From NCBI RefSeq assembly GCF_017921895.1, contig NZ_JAFIDN010000002.1:62001-126000 (forward strand): DNA of 64,000 nt, in the 5' to 3' direction. Shown here one piece after another: positions 35,470 through 43,255 of this stretch. A program made the translations under genes and the position numbers. Origin of the DNA: Natronogracilivirga saccharolytica (lineage in GTDB: Bacteria > Bacteroidota > Rhodothermia > Balneolales > Natronogracilivirgulaceae). Position 1 is the stretch's first letter. Every line of letters starts with the position of its first letter. The notes beneath the pieces were generated by a model. That model was given only the letters and a program-made list of their open reading frames with translations. It was not told the DNA's origin and did not search any database.

Positions 35470-36684
35470 ATGACCATGCTTTCTGTAGAAAAACAACTCG
35501 AAATTATTGAAAGGGGGACCGTGGAAATTATCCCCCGGGATGAACTGACTGAAAAACTGGAAACTTCCGCAAAGACCGGCAATCCGCTGCGAATAAAGCT
35601 GGGGTGTGACCCAACCAGGCCCGATCTCCATCTGGGACATTCTGTCATTTTGAGAAAAATGAGACAGTTTCAGGATCTTGGACATCATGCTATTCTGATT
35701 ATCGGTGATTTTACGGCAATGATCGGGGATCCCTCCGGAACCAACAAGACCCGTCCGGCACTGACCAGGGAAGAGGTTGTCGAAAACGGCAAGTCTTACT
35801 TTGAGCAGGCATCCCGGATACTGGATCCGGATAAAACGGAAATCGTTTACAACTCTGACTGGCTTTCACCGATGTCATTTGAAGATGTCATTCGCCTGGC
35901 ATCGCATTATACCGTGGCAAGAATGATCGAACGGGACGATTTCACAAAACGATACCAAAACAACGACACGATTTCACTTCACGAATTTCTGTATCCGCTT
36001 GCCCAGGGTCAGGATTCAGTCCATCTGAAATCAGATGTTGAGCTTGGGGGTATTGATCAGAAATTTAATCTTCTTGTGGGGCGCCATCTTCAGAAGGAAT
36101 TTGGCCAGTCTCAGCAAATTTGTCTGATGATGCCATTGCTTGTCGGAACTGACGGTACCCAAAAAATGTCAAAGTCGTACGACAATTATATCGGTATAGA
36201 CGAGAAGCCTGAGGATATGTACGGCAAGGCTTTGTCCATTCCTGACTCCCTGATTTATCCCTACTTTGAACTGGTAACCGATGTTCCGCACGACCAGCTT
36301 CCGGAGTATAAATATAAAGCAGAGAAGGATCCGAGAAACACAAAACATGAACTTGCCTGGATTATTACCAGAATGTACCATGGTGAGGACAGGGCGAATC
36401 AGGCAAAAGAGCATTTTGAAAAAACCGTTATCAAGAAGGATGTCCCTGACGATATTCCGGAGTTCTCTTTTGATTCGGATAGATCCCACCGCCTGATTGA
36501 TATCATTAAAACTGCGGGATTCTCACCCAGCAACAGCGAAGCCAGAAGACTTGTCTCACAGGGGGGCGTATCTCTTGACGGTGAGAAGGTTACCAATCCA
36601 AACCACGAGCTTCAGCTATCAAATGATGATGAAGTCATTCTGAAGGTTGGCAAGAGAAAGTACGGTTTGATCAAAGGTTCCTGA
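35470..36684 (+). CDS. tyrS: Tyrosyl-tRNA synthetase
   Basis: A 404-residue class I synthetase of the shorter TyrZ-like kind. The ATP-binding HIGH-like motif is HLGHSVI in LGCDPTRPDLHLGHSVILRK, substrate-binding residues appear in QDSVHLKSDVELGGIDQKFN, and the KMSKS loop is TDGTQKMSKSYDNYIGI (about residue 235). The C-terminus is an S4-like RNA-binding domain (SNSEARRLVSQGGVSLDGEK). It charges tRNA-Tyr. It is convergent with the methyltransferase gene, 15 bp apart. Confidence 0.95.
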   Translation: MTMLSVEKQLEIIERGTVEIIPRDELTEKLETSAKTGNPLRIKLGCDPTRPDLHLGHSVILRKMRQFQDLGHHAILIIGDFTAMIGDPSGTNKTRPALTREEVVENGKSYFEQASRILDPDKTEIVYNSDWLSPMSFEDVIRLASHYTVARMIERDDFTKRYQNNDTISLHEFLYPLAQGQDSVHLKSDVELGGIDQKFNLLVGRHLQKEFGQSQQICLMMPLLVGTDGTQKMSKSYDNYIGIDEKPEDMYGKALSIPDSLIYPYFELVTDVPHDQLPEYKYKAEKDPRNTKHELAWIITRMYHGEDRANQAKEHFEKTVIKKDVPDDIPEFSFDSDRSHRLIDIIKTAGFSPSNSEARRLVSQGGVSLDGEKVTNPNHELQLSNDDEVILKVGKRKYGLIKGS

Positions 36685-36699
36685 CGCTGCAGAAGCTGC

Positions 36700-37248
36700 T
36701 TATTTCCTGGCGATATAAATGCACATGGGCGGAATATTCCTGTACTCCATCTCCGTAGTGACTTTTGGGAAATGCTGCTTCAGATAGGGCTTAAGATGCC
36801 CTGAAGTCTGATAGCCAAGAAAAGCACCGCCCTTTTTAAGTATAGTGGAAGACTGCTCCAGTATATCATGCTTTACATCGTCGTCAAGAAATGAAAAAGG
36901 GATTCCTGATACGATGTAGTCCACTTCCTGCCAGTCAAGATGTGAGGCAATCTCCCCCGCTTTCTCAGCACTTTCCATGAACACCTTCAATCTGATATCA
37001 TCGAGTTTATTAAGAGCATTTACAAAGTCACCATTTGTTTCAATTGCAGCCACTTCGGAATCATCTGTCATTTTTTCAAGAAAGAACCTTGTATATACTC
37101 CATCTGCAGGACCAAACTCCAGTATCCTTATCTTCTCCCGAAAGTCGATATACTGACTCAGTTTCTGAACCGTAAATCTGGATGAAGGCGTAATGGATGC
37201 GACTTTTGGATCTTTTAAAAAATTTTTGATATATGAAAGCGTGCTCAT
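36700..37248 (-). CDS. PmtA-like phospholipid N-methyltransferase family protein
   Basis: A 182-residue AdoMet methyltransferase-like protein. The N-terminus SYIKNFLKDPKVASITPSSR resembles the start of bacterial phosphatidylethanolamine N-methyltransferases (PmtA), motif I is ILEFGPADGVYTRFFLEKM, and YIVSGIPFSFLDDDVKHDIL is a motif IV-like region. If it is a true PmtA it would methylate phosphatidylethanolamine; related proteins with other substrates share this shape. It follows uvrB on the same strand after 88 bp. Confidence 0.65.
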   Translation of the reverse strand: MSTLSYIKNFLKDPKVASITPSSRFTVQKLSQYIDFREKIRILEFGPADGVYTRFFLEKMTDDSEVAAIETNGDFVNALNKLDDIRLKVFMESAEKAGEIASHLDWQEVDYIVSGIPFSFLDDDVKHDILEQSSTILKKGGAFLGYQTSGHLKPYLKQHFPKVTTEMEYRNIPPMCIYIARK

Positions 37249-37336
37249 TCTCGGCTGACCGGTTCGTTACATAAACATTATCTTTATTGAAGGTACTAAG
37301 AAAATGAAAAAAAGGAATACCGGATGGCAAACATGA

Positions 37337-39388
37337 TTATCCGTCCAAATTTTTTTCAACCTGTGCTATCTGGTCCCTGATTCTTGCAGCTTCTTCAAAT
37401 TCCATATTCTTTGCCGCAGTACGCATAGATTCCTTCAAATGAGTTATAAACTTGTCTTTATCTTCAAAGACAACCTCTTTCATAGCCGGAGCCGGTTTGT
37501 AGTGAATACCGTCATCAGCCACTTTTATTTGCTCCAGAAACTCTGTCTGCTGTTCATCCTCTTCCATTTCAAAAGATTTTGCACCAATAAGCGCGGGATC
37601 TACAAGGGGTTTCAGGTCTTTGGCAACAGTGGCCGGCACAATGCCGTTTTCTTCATTGTACTTCTTCTGGATCTCCCTCCTCCTCTGTGTTTCATCAATA
37701 ACTTTCTTCATACTATCCGTGACCTTGTCAGCATACATAATCACCCTGCCGTCAACATTTCGGGCAGCCCGTCCCGAAATCTGAAAAAGCGATGTTTCTG
37801 ATCTAAGAAAGCCCTCTTTGTCGGCATCCAAAATGGCCACAAGTCCAAGTTCAGGTATATCGATTCCCTCCCTGAGCAGATTGATTCCCACCAGAACGTC
37901 ATAATCTCCCCGCCGGTAACGGTACAGCACCTCAACCCGTTCAAGCGCATCAAGTTCACTGTGCATGTAAGCAGCTTTTATTCCCAGATCTTTTAAATAC
38001 TGCGAAAGTTCTTCACTCATTCTCTTTGTAAGAGTCAGGCACAGCACCCTTTGTTTTTTGTCCACAGCTTTTTGCACCTCTCCGACAATATCATCTATTT
38101 GATATTTAAGCGGCCGGACTTCGATTTCCGGTTCCATCAGTCCCGTTGGTCTGATAATCTGTTCCACGTAGGTGCCCTGGCTTTTTTCCAACTCATAATC
38201 TGATGGGGTCGCACTGACAAAAATGCACTGATTAACCATCGACTCCCATTCCTCAAAGGTCAGCGGACGATTATCAAGTGCCGAGGGCAAGCGGAATCCG
38301 TGTTCAACAAGATTGACTTTTCTGGAGCGGTCTCCCCCGTACATGGCTCCTATCTGAGGCACAGTTTGATGTGATTCATCCACAAACAGCAGAAAGTCTT
38401 CCGGAAAATAATCGAACAGGCAGTATGGTCGCTCATCTGGTTTGCGGCCGGCGAGATAACGGGAATAGTTTTCAATGCCGGGACAAAACCCGATCTCCTG
38501 CATCATTTCGATATCAAACATGGTGCGTTGTTCCAGACGCTGGGCTTCGATATACTTTTCTTCCGCTCGAAGAATGTCCAGTCTGATTTCAAGCTCATCC
38601 CTGATTTGATCGATGGCTTGTTTAAGCCTTGCTTTGGTCGTGACATAGTGGGATGCCGGATAAATAAAAAACTGATCAACTTCCTCCAGAAGCTCGCCGG
38701 TTTCGGGGTCGAACAGGGTCAGTGACTCTATCTCATCTCCCCAGAATGAAATACGAAGCGCATGTTCTGAGTAGGCAGGAAACAGATCCACGACATCGCC
38801 ACGCACCCTGAACCTTGCTCTTTCAAACTGATGATCATTGCGGCTGTAGTGAAGCTCAACCAGGTCATACAACAGCTTGTTTCTGGGAATTTCATTTCCC
38901 GTCTTCAGGTTGATAATAAGCTTTTCATATTCGCTGGGTGATCCGATTCCGTATATGCAGCTGACAGATGAGACAATAATAACATCGCGCCTGCCGGACA
39001 AAAGCGAACTGGTAGCACGGAGGCGGAGTCGCTGAATTTCATCATTTATAGATAAATCCTTTTCAATGTACTTATCCTGGGATGCAATATAGGCTTCAGG
39101 CTGATAGTAGTCGTAGTAGGAGATAAAAAATTCAACGCAGTTATCCGGGAAAAAGTCACTGAGCTCGCGGTATAGCTGGGCTGCCAGGGTTTTGTTGTGG
39201 CTCATCACCAGTGTCGGCTTGCCCGTACTTTCAATAACCGAAGCCATCGTTCTGGTTTTTCCGGAACCGGTTATCCCCAGAAGCGTTTGAAACTTCTCGT
39301 TCTCGTTTATACCATCAACCAGTTCGGCTATTGCCTGGGGCTGATCGCCTGCAGGTTTAAAAGGGGAAGCAAGTTTGAAATCAGACAT
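37337..39388 (-). CDS. uvrB: UvrABC excinuclease subunit UvrB
   Basis: A 683-residue helicase-like damage-verifying subunit. Walker A is LLGITGSGKTRTMASVI at about residue 36, the beta-hairpin region contains YYDYYQPEAYIASQDKYIEK, the helicase motifs include VDESHQTVPQIGAMYGGDRS and FVSATPSDYEL, then GINLLREGIDIPELGLVAIL and the C-terminal UVR motif MRTAAKNMEFEEAARIRDQI. It nicks damaged DNA together with UvrA and UvrC, which are not in the window. Confidence 0.97.
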   Translation of the reverse strand: MSDFKLASPFKPAGDQPQAIAELVDGINENEKFQTLLGITGSGKTRTMASVIESTGKPTLVMSHNKTLAAQLYRELSDFFPDNCVEFFISYYDYYQPEAYIASQDKYIEKDLSINDEIQRLRLRATSSLLSGRRDVIIVSSVSCIYGIGSPSEYEKLIINLKTGNEIPRNKLLYDLVELHYSRNDHQFERARFRVRGDVVDLFPAYSEHALRISFWGDEIESLTLFDPETGELLEEVDQFFIYPASHYVTTKARLKQAIDQIRDELEIRLDILRAEEKYIEAQRLEQRTMFDIEMMQEIGFCPGIENYSRYLAGRKPDERPYCLFDYFPEDFLLFVDESHQTVPQIGAMYGGDRSRKVNLVEHGFRLPSALDNRPLTFEEWESMVNQCIFVSATPSDYELEKSQGTYVEQIIRPTGLMEPEIEVRPLKYQIDDIVGEVQKAVDKKQRVLCLTLTKRMSEELSQYLKDLGIKAAYMHSELDALERVEVLYRYRRGDYDVLVGINLLREGIDIPELGLVAILDADKEGFLRSETSLFQISGRAARNVDGRVIMYADKVTDSMKKVIDETQRRREIQKKYNEENGIVPATVAKDLKPLVDPALIGAKSFEMEEDEQQTEFLEQIKVADDGIHYKPAPAMKEVVFEDKDKFITHLKESMRTAAKNMEFEEAARIRDQIAQVEKNLDG

Positions 39389-39525
39389 TCGTTCTATTTG
39401 TATTTAATAAATGATTACATTTAACAGCCGCGTCCGGTTAATAGTATAGACCACAATAACGACAGATCATTACATCTATTTAGCACCAGCAATTAATAAA
39501 CGCAAAGAAGGCCGTATCCATACAA

Positions 39526-40659
39526 ATGAGTGAAAAACAAAAAAGTCTCGAATCGTTTCGCAACCGCATCGATGAAATTGACGACCACATCCTCAAGTTG
39601 CTGCAGGAGAGAAATGAAACCGTAAAAAAGGTAATTGATACAAAAATTGAAAATAATCTTCCCATTTTTGTAGCTGACAGAGAGGAGGAAAAAATCGCTG
39701 CTTTCAGAAACAAAGCGGCAAAGCTTGGACTGGATGTTGACTGGGCGGAAGATTTTCTCAGAATGATTATGAGCTCGTCCAGAGCCTACCAGTCCGGCAA
39801 CAATTTTCCTGTTACCCGTGCCGGCAAAAAAAGTATTCTGCTGGTCGGTGGCCGCGGCGGTATGGGCCGGTTGTATGCCAATATAGCCGAAGCGACCGGA
39901 CACGAAGTCCGCATTCTGGATCGGGATGACTGGGATCAAGCTGAGGAGTTAACCCGGAATCTGGATTTGGTGATTATTACGGTGCCCATCAAGATCACCG
40001 AAGAAACCATTGCCCGTATCGGTCCCTTTCTTTCAGAGGAAACCATACTTGCTGATTTTACCAGCAATAAATCCCACGTCATTGATGCCATGCTTCATGC
40101 ACACAGCGGCCCGGTCGTTGCTCTTCACCCCATGCACGGCCCTGATGTCATGAATGTATCAAAGCAGCTTATGATGGTTTGTCACGGCAGGGGTGAAAGT
40201 GAATATGAGTGGCTGATCGAACAGTTCAAATTGTGGGGGTTGCGCATCAAGTATGTTGATCCGGAGCAGCATGACCGTGCCATGCATCTCATTCAGGGCC
40301 TGCGCCACTTTGTTGCGCTGCTGCACGGATCCTTCATGAAAGAATTTGAATTAAAACCGGAAGACATGGCTGACTTTTCCAGCCCGATATATCGGGCAGA
40401 ACTGATGATGACCGGTCGGATTTTCGCCCAGGATGCCGAACTCTATGCCGATATTGTGTTCTCCAATTTTGAACGAAGGACGCTTTTGATTGAGTTTCTG
40501 GAACACCATCACTTATTGGCAGATCTCGTTAAAAACAACGACCGGGATGGCTTTATCAGGGAGTTCAGGCAGATTTCTGAATTCTTCGGCAACTTTGCTG
40601 ACCAGGCGCTTGAGGAAAGCAGCTACATGATCAACAGGCTGGCAGACCGTTTCGGTTAA
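39526..40659 (+). CDS. tyrA: Bifunctional chorismate mutase / prephenate dehydrogenase
   Basis: A 377-residue T-protein-like enzyme. Residues about 1-85 are an AroQ-type chorismate mutase (LESFRNRIDEIDDHILKLLQ, KVIDTKIENNLPIFVADREE). From about 100 there is a Rossmann dehydrogenase (ILLVGGRGGMGRLYANIAEA, DLVIITVPIKITEETI, LHPMHGPDV) and a dimerising helical end with IQGLRHFVALLHGSFMKEFE. It turns chorismate via prephenate into 4-hydroxyphenylpyruvate for tyrosine. The gene stands alone, 137 bp from divergent uvrB. Confidence 0.93.
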   Translation: MSEKQKSLESFRNRIDEIDDHILKLLQERNETVKKVIDTKIENNLPIFVADREEEKIAAFRNKAAKLGLDVDWAEDFLRMIMSSSRAYQSGNNFPVTRAGKKSILLVGGRGGMGRLYANIAEATGHEVRILDRDDWDQAEELTRNLDLVIITVPIKITEETIARIGPFLSEETILADFTSNKSHVIDAMLHAHSGPVVALHPMHGPDVMNVSKQLMMVCHGRGESEYEWLIEQFKLWGLRIKYVDPEQHDRAMHLIQGLRHFVALLHGSFMKEFELKPEDMADFSSPIYRAELMMTGRIFAQDAELYADIVFSNFERRTLLIEFLEHHHLLADLVKNNDRDGFIREFRQISEFFGNFADQALEESSYMINRLADRFG

Positions 40660-40768
40660 TCCGGATTTTTATAATTTTACTCCGTGCCGATGTTGCATTT
40701 TCAGTACCTCTGTTTTTTTAAATACGGAAAAAGGTAGTGAGTGCTTAATAGCAGCGCATTCCGGCACT

Positions 40769-40808
40769 TTGAAATATGCATCAACCTTTAGATGCGCTGA
40801 TATTTCAA
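40769..40808 (+). other. Long imperfect stem-loop upstream of the S9 peptidase
   Basis: TTGAAATAT (40769-40777) and ATATTTCAA (40800-40808) pair perfectly; inside, GCATC pairs with GATGC across an 8-nt loop, with a 4-nt bulge on the 3' side. It lies just before the degenerate leader repeat. It has no T-run, so it is not a classical terminator of tyrA. Confidence 0.55.
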
Positions 40809-40819
40809 CCCATTAACCC

Positions 40820-40918
40820 ATGAGATTCCCATGACAAAGTAAAAAAACCGACACCCGGCAAATAAATAGAACTGTCATGCTCTCAGATCCGTCATAACAA
40901 ATCCAAAACTTGAAACAG
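40820..40918 (+). repeat. Degenerate leader repeat unit in front of the S9 peptidase
   Basis: From a relic ATGAGATTCCCATGAC (40820) to just before the ATG at 40919 this 99-bp stretch keeps the order seen before mnmG: start-like ATG, CCATGAC, CCGACaCCCGG, AACTGTCATG, then AAATCCAAAACTTGAAAC before the start. The HTG micro-ORF is lost (the ATGACA frame stops after three codons). Identity is patchy and best seen next to the mnmG copy. Confidence 0.5.
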
Positions 40919-43018
40919 ATGAATTTTCTACAAAACAGTATTTCAGATATTCGATTGTCCGTTTTCCTGCTGAGCCTGATTCTTGTGGCTTCAGCCGTAA
41001 CGAAGTCAACAGCTTCCGGTTATGATGATAAGAAGCCGATTACAGCAGAAGATCTTTGGAATTTAAAGCGAGTTACTACCGGCGACGCCTCACCAAATGG
41101 CGACCAAATCATTTATCAGGTGACCGGATATGATATCGAAACCAATGAGTCCAGCACGAATTTATATGTCCGAAGCCTTGAGAACGGAAAGGAAAAGCAA
41201 TTTACCAGCCAGAATGCGGACCGGCAGCCCGCCTGGAGCCCTGACGGCACACAGATCGCATTTGTTTCCGGCAGAGATGACGGGCCGGCACAGCTGTACC
41301 TGATTCCTGCAGACGGCGGTGAGGCCATTAAAAAAACAGATCTCCCCGTAGCTGTTTCCGCTCCGAAATGGTTTCCCGACGGAAAACATATCGCGTTTTC
41401 TGCCAATGTCCTTCCGGGATATGATGGAGACTTTGAAAAACTCGAGGAAATGATCAAAGAGCAGGACGATTCCAAGGTCAGTGCTAAAGTGACAGAAAAC
41501 CGGATCTACAGACACTGGGATCGATGGCTGACGGACGGACGCTACCCGCGGATTTTCAAACTCAATACAGAGACAGGTGAAATTACTGATCTGATGCCGG
41601 GTTCAAAGCGATATTTTGCCATGATGGGATCACCGCAATACGACATCTCACCCGATGGCAGTGAAATTGCCGTATCTGCAAACAGCAATCCGCCGCCCTA
41701 CGAGTATCTGAATTATGACATTTTTCTCGTTCCGACCGACGGCAGCGGCGAACTGGAAAACATCACCGAGCACAATCCGGCCAACGATGTTAGTCCGGTA
41801 TACAGTCCGGACGGCAACACTCTGCTTTACGGCAAACAACGCCGCACTGATTTTTATGCCGATCGCACCCGGCTGGTATTCTATGACCGGAGTACCGGAG
41901 ACCGGGAAGTAATTGAAAAAGTAGTGCATGAGGGCATTGATCTTTCCCCTTCCAACTTCATCTGGTCCAAAGACAACCGGGAGATCCACTTTACTGCTCA
42001 GGACCGTGGAAAAACGTCCCTTTTCTCCTATGAAATAAGAAATGACCGGGTCCGGGAGATTTACCGCGGTGGTACAAACACCGGAGCCATCCTGACGGGA
42101 GATCAGCTCGTATTTGTACACCGGTCCCTGAAACAGGCGCCCGAGCTCTTCCGCATTCAAACAAACGGACGTCGCCTTTCACAGCTCACGACACTGAATG
42201 ATTCCATCATGGATAATATCGCGCTTGGCCGGGTGGAAAATGTTACTTACAAAGGTGCCAACGACGAAGATATCCAGATGTATGTGGTGTATCCGCCGGA
42301 TTTTGACGAAGACAAAGAATGGCCTCTGCTCGTACAGATCCACGGCGGTCCGCACGGAATTTTTGGTGATGACTTTCATTTCAGGTGGAATGCCCAGCTT
42401 TTTGCATCGCCGGGATATGTCGTTGCCATGCCCAACTTCCACGGTTCAAGCAGTTTTGGCCAGGAGTTTACGGAATCCATTCACGGAGCACATTCCGAAC
42501 TGCCCTACCGGGACATCATGAAAGCAACGGATTATCTGGAGGAAAGAGATTACATTGACCCTGAGCGAACCGCAGCGGCCGGAGGCAGCTATGGCGGATA
42601 TATGGTAAGCTGGATTGCAGGGCACACCGATCGCTATCAGGCGCTTATAAATCACGCCGGGGTCTACAATATCATGACCCAGTTTGCGGCAGATGTGACT
42701 TATCACCGAAAGGCTGCTTACAGCGGATCACCCTGGGAGGACCCCGACAGCATGCAGCAATGGAATCCCGCTCTGTATGCTGAAAATTTTGAAACACCGA
42801 TGCTTATTCTTCACGGGGAGCTGGACTACCGCGTCCCGCTGACCCATGCACTTGAAGTTTACGGGGTATACAAAGGCATGGGACTTGATGCGCGCCTGGT
42901 CTACTATCCTGATGAAAATCACTGGATTCTGTCTCCGCAGAATTCAATCCACTGGTTTGGGGAATTCCACAGCTGGTTAGAACGTTATCTTGGTGCAGGA
43001 CCTGATAAAACGGATTAA
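40919..43018 (+). CDS. S9 family serine peptidase (prolyl oligopeptidase type), exported
   Basis: A 699-residue protein. The N-terminus has a signal-like core (RLSVFLLSLILVASAVTKST). Residues about 40-420 form a WD40-like/TolB-type propeller with repeated SPDG motifs (WSPDGTQIAFVSGRDDG, ISPDGSEIAVSANS, YSPDGNTLLYGKQRRTD). The C-terminal alpha/beta hydrolase has the nucleophile Ser in GGSYGGYMVSWIAGH, Asp in HGELDYRVPLTHALE and His in DENHWILSPQN. Such enzymes hydrolyse short peptides, often as dipeptidyl- or acylaminoacyl-peptidases, in the periplasm. The start at 40919 is ATG; a TTG three codons upstream is less likely. Confidence 0.92.
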   Translation: MNFLQNSISDIRLSVFLLSLILVASAVTKSTASGYDDKKPITAEDLWNLKRVTTGDASPNGDQIIYQVTGYDIETNESSTNLYVRSLENGKEKQFTSQNADRQPAWSPDGTQIAFVSGRDDGPAQLYLIPADGGEAIKKTDLPVAVSAPKWFPDGKHIAFSANVLPGYDGDFEKLEEMIKEQDDSKVSAKVTENRIYRHWDRWLTDGRYPRIFKLNTETGEITDLMPGSKRYFAMMGSPQYDISPDGSEIAVSANSNPPPYEYLNYDIFLVPTDGSGELENITEHNPANDVSPVYSPDGNTLLYGKQRRTDFYADRTRLVFYDRSTGDREVIEKVVHEGIDLSPSNFIWSKDNREIHFTAQDRGKTSLFSYEIRNDRVREIYRGGTNTGAILTGDQLVFVHRSLKQAPELFRIQTNGRRLSQLTTLNDSIMDNIALGRVENVTYKGANDEDIQMYVVYPPDFDEDKEWPLLVQIHGGPHGIFGDDFHFRWNAQLFASPGYVVAMPNFHGSSSFGQEFTESIHGAHSELPYRDIMKATDYLEERDYIDPERTAAAGGSYGGYMVSWIAGHTDRYQALINHAGVYNIMTQFAADVTYHRKAAYSGSPWEDPDSMQQWNPALYAENFETPMLILHGELDYRVPLTHALEVYGVYKGMGLDARLVYYPDENHWILSPQNSIHWFGEFHSWLERYLGAGPDKTD

Positions 43019-43134
43019 ATATAAAATATATACCAATGCGTAAAATATTGTTAATTATCACATAAAATGCTGACGTGATGTACAATATTTTGCCATCGTA
43101 GTTGTTATAGAAACCATACCATACCCTCCCCTCA

Positions 43135-43171
43135 AAAGCTCGTCCTTGACCGGACGGGCTTTGCTTTTTTT
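43135..43171 (+). terminator. Terminator between the S9 peptidase and CotH genes
   Basis: AAAGC-T-CGTCC (43135-43145) pairs with GGACG-G-GCTTT (43152-43162) with one T-G pair over a 6-nt loop, followed by GC and TTTTTTT. On the other strand the stem is preceded by A's and followed by few T's, so it acts mainly rightward. Confidence 0.72.
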
Positions 43172-43255
43172 CGGGGGCTGCTTATAACGTTCTGCCATTA
43201 ATATACACCTTGTTTAAACCCGAAACCACTGCGGATTACAGGCAATTCCGGATTT

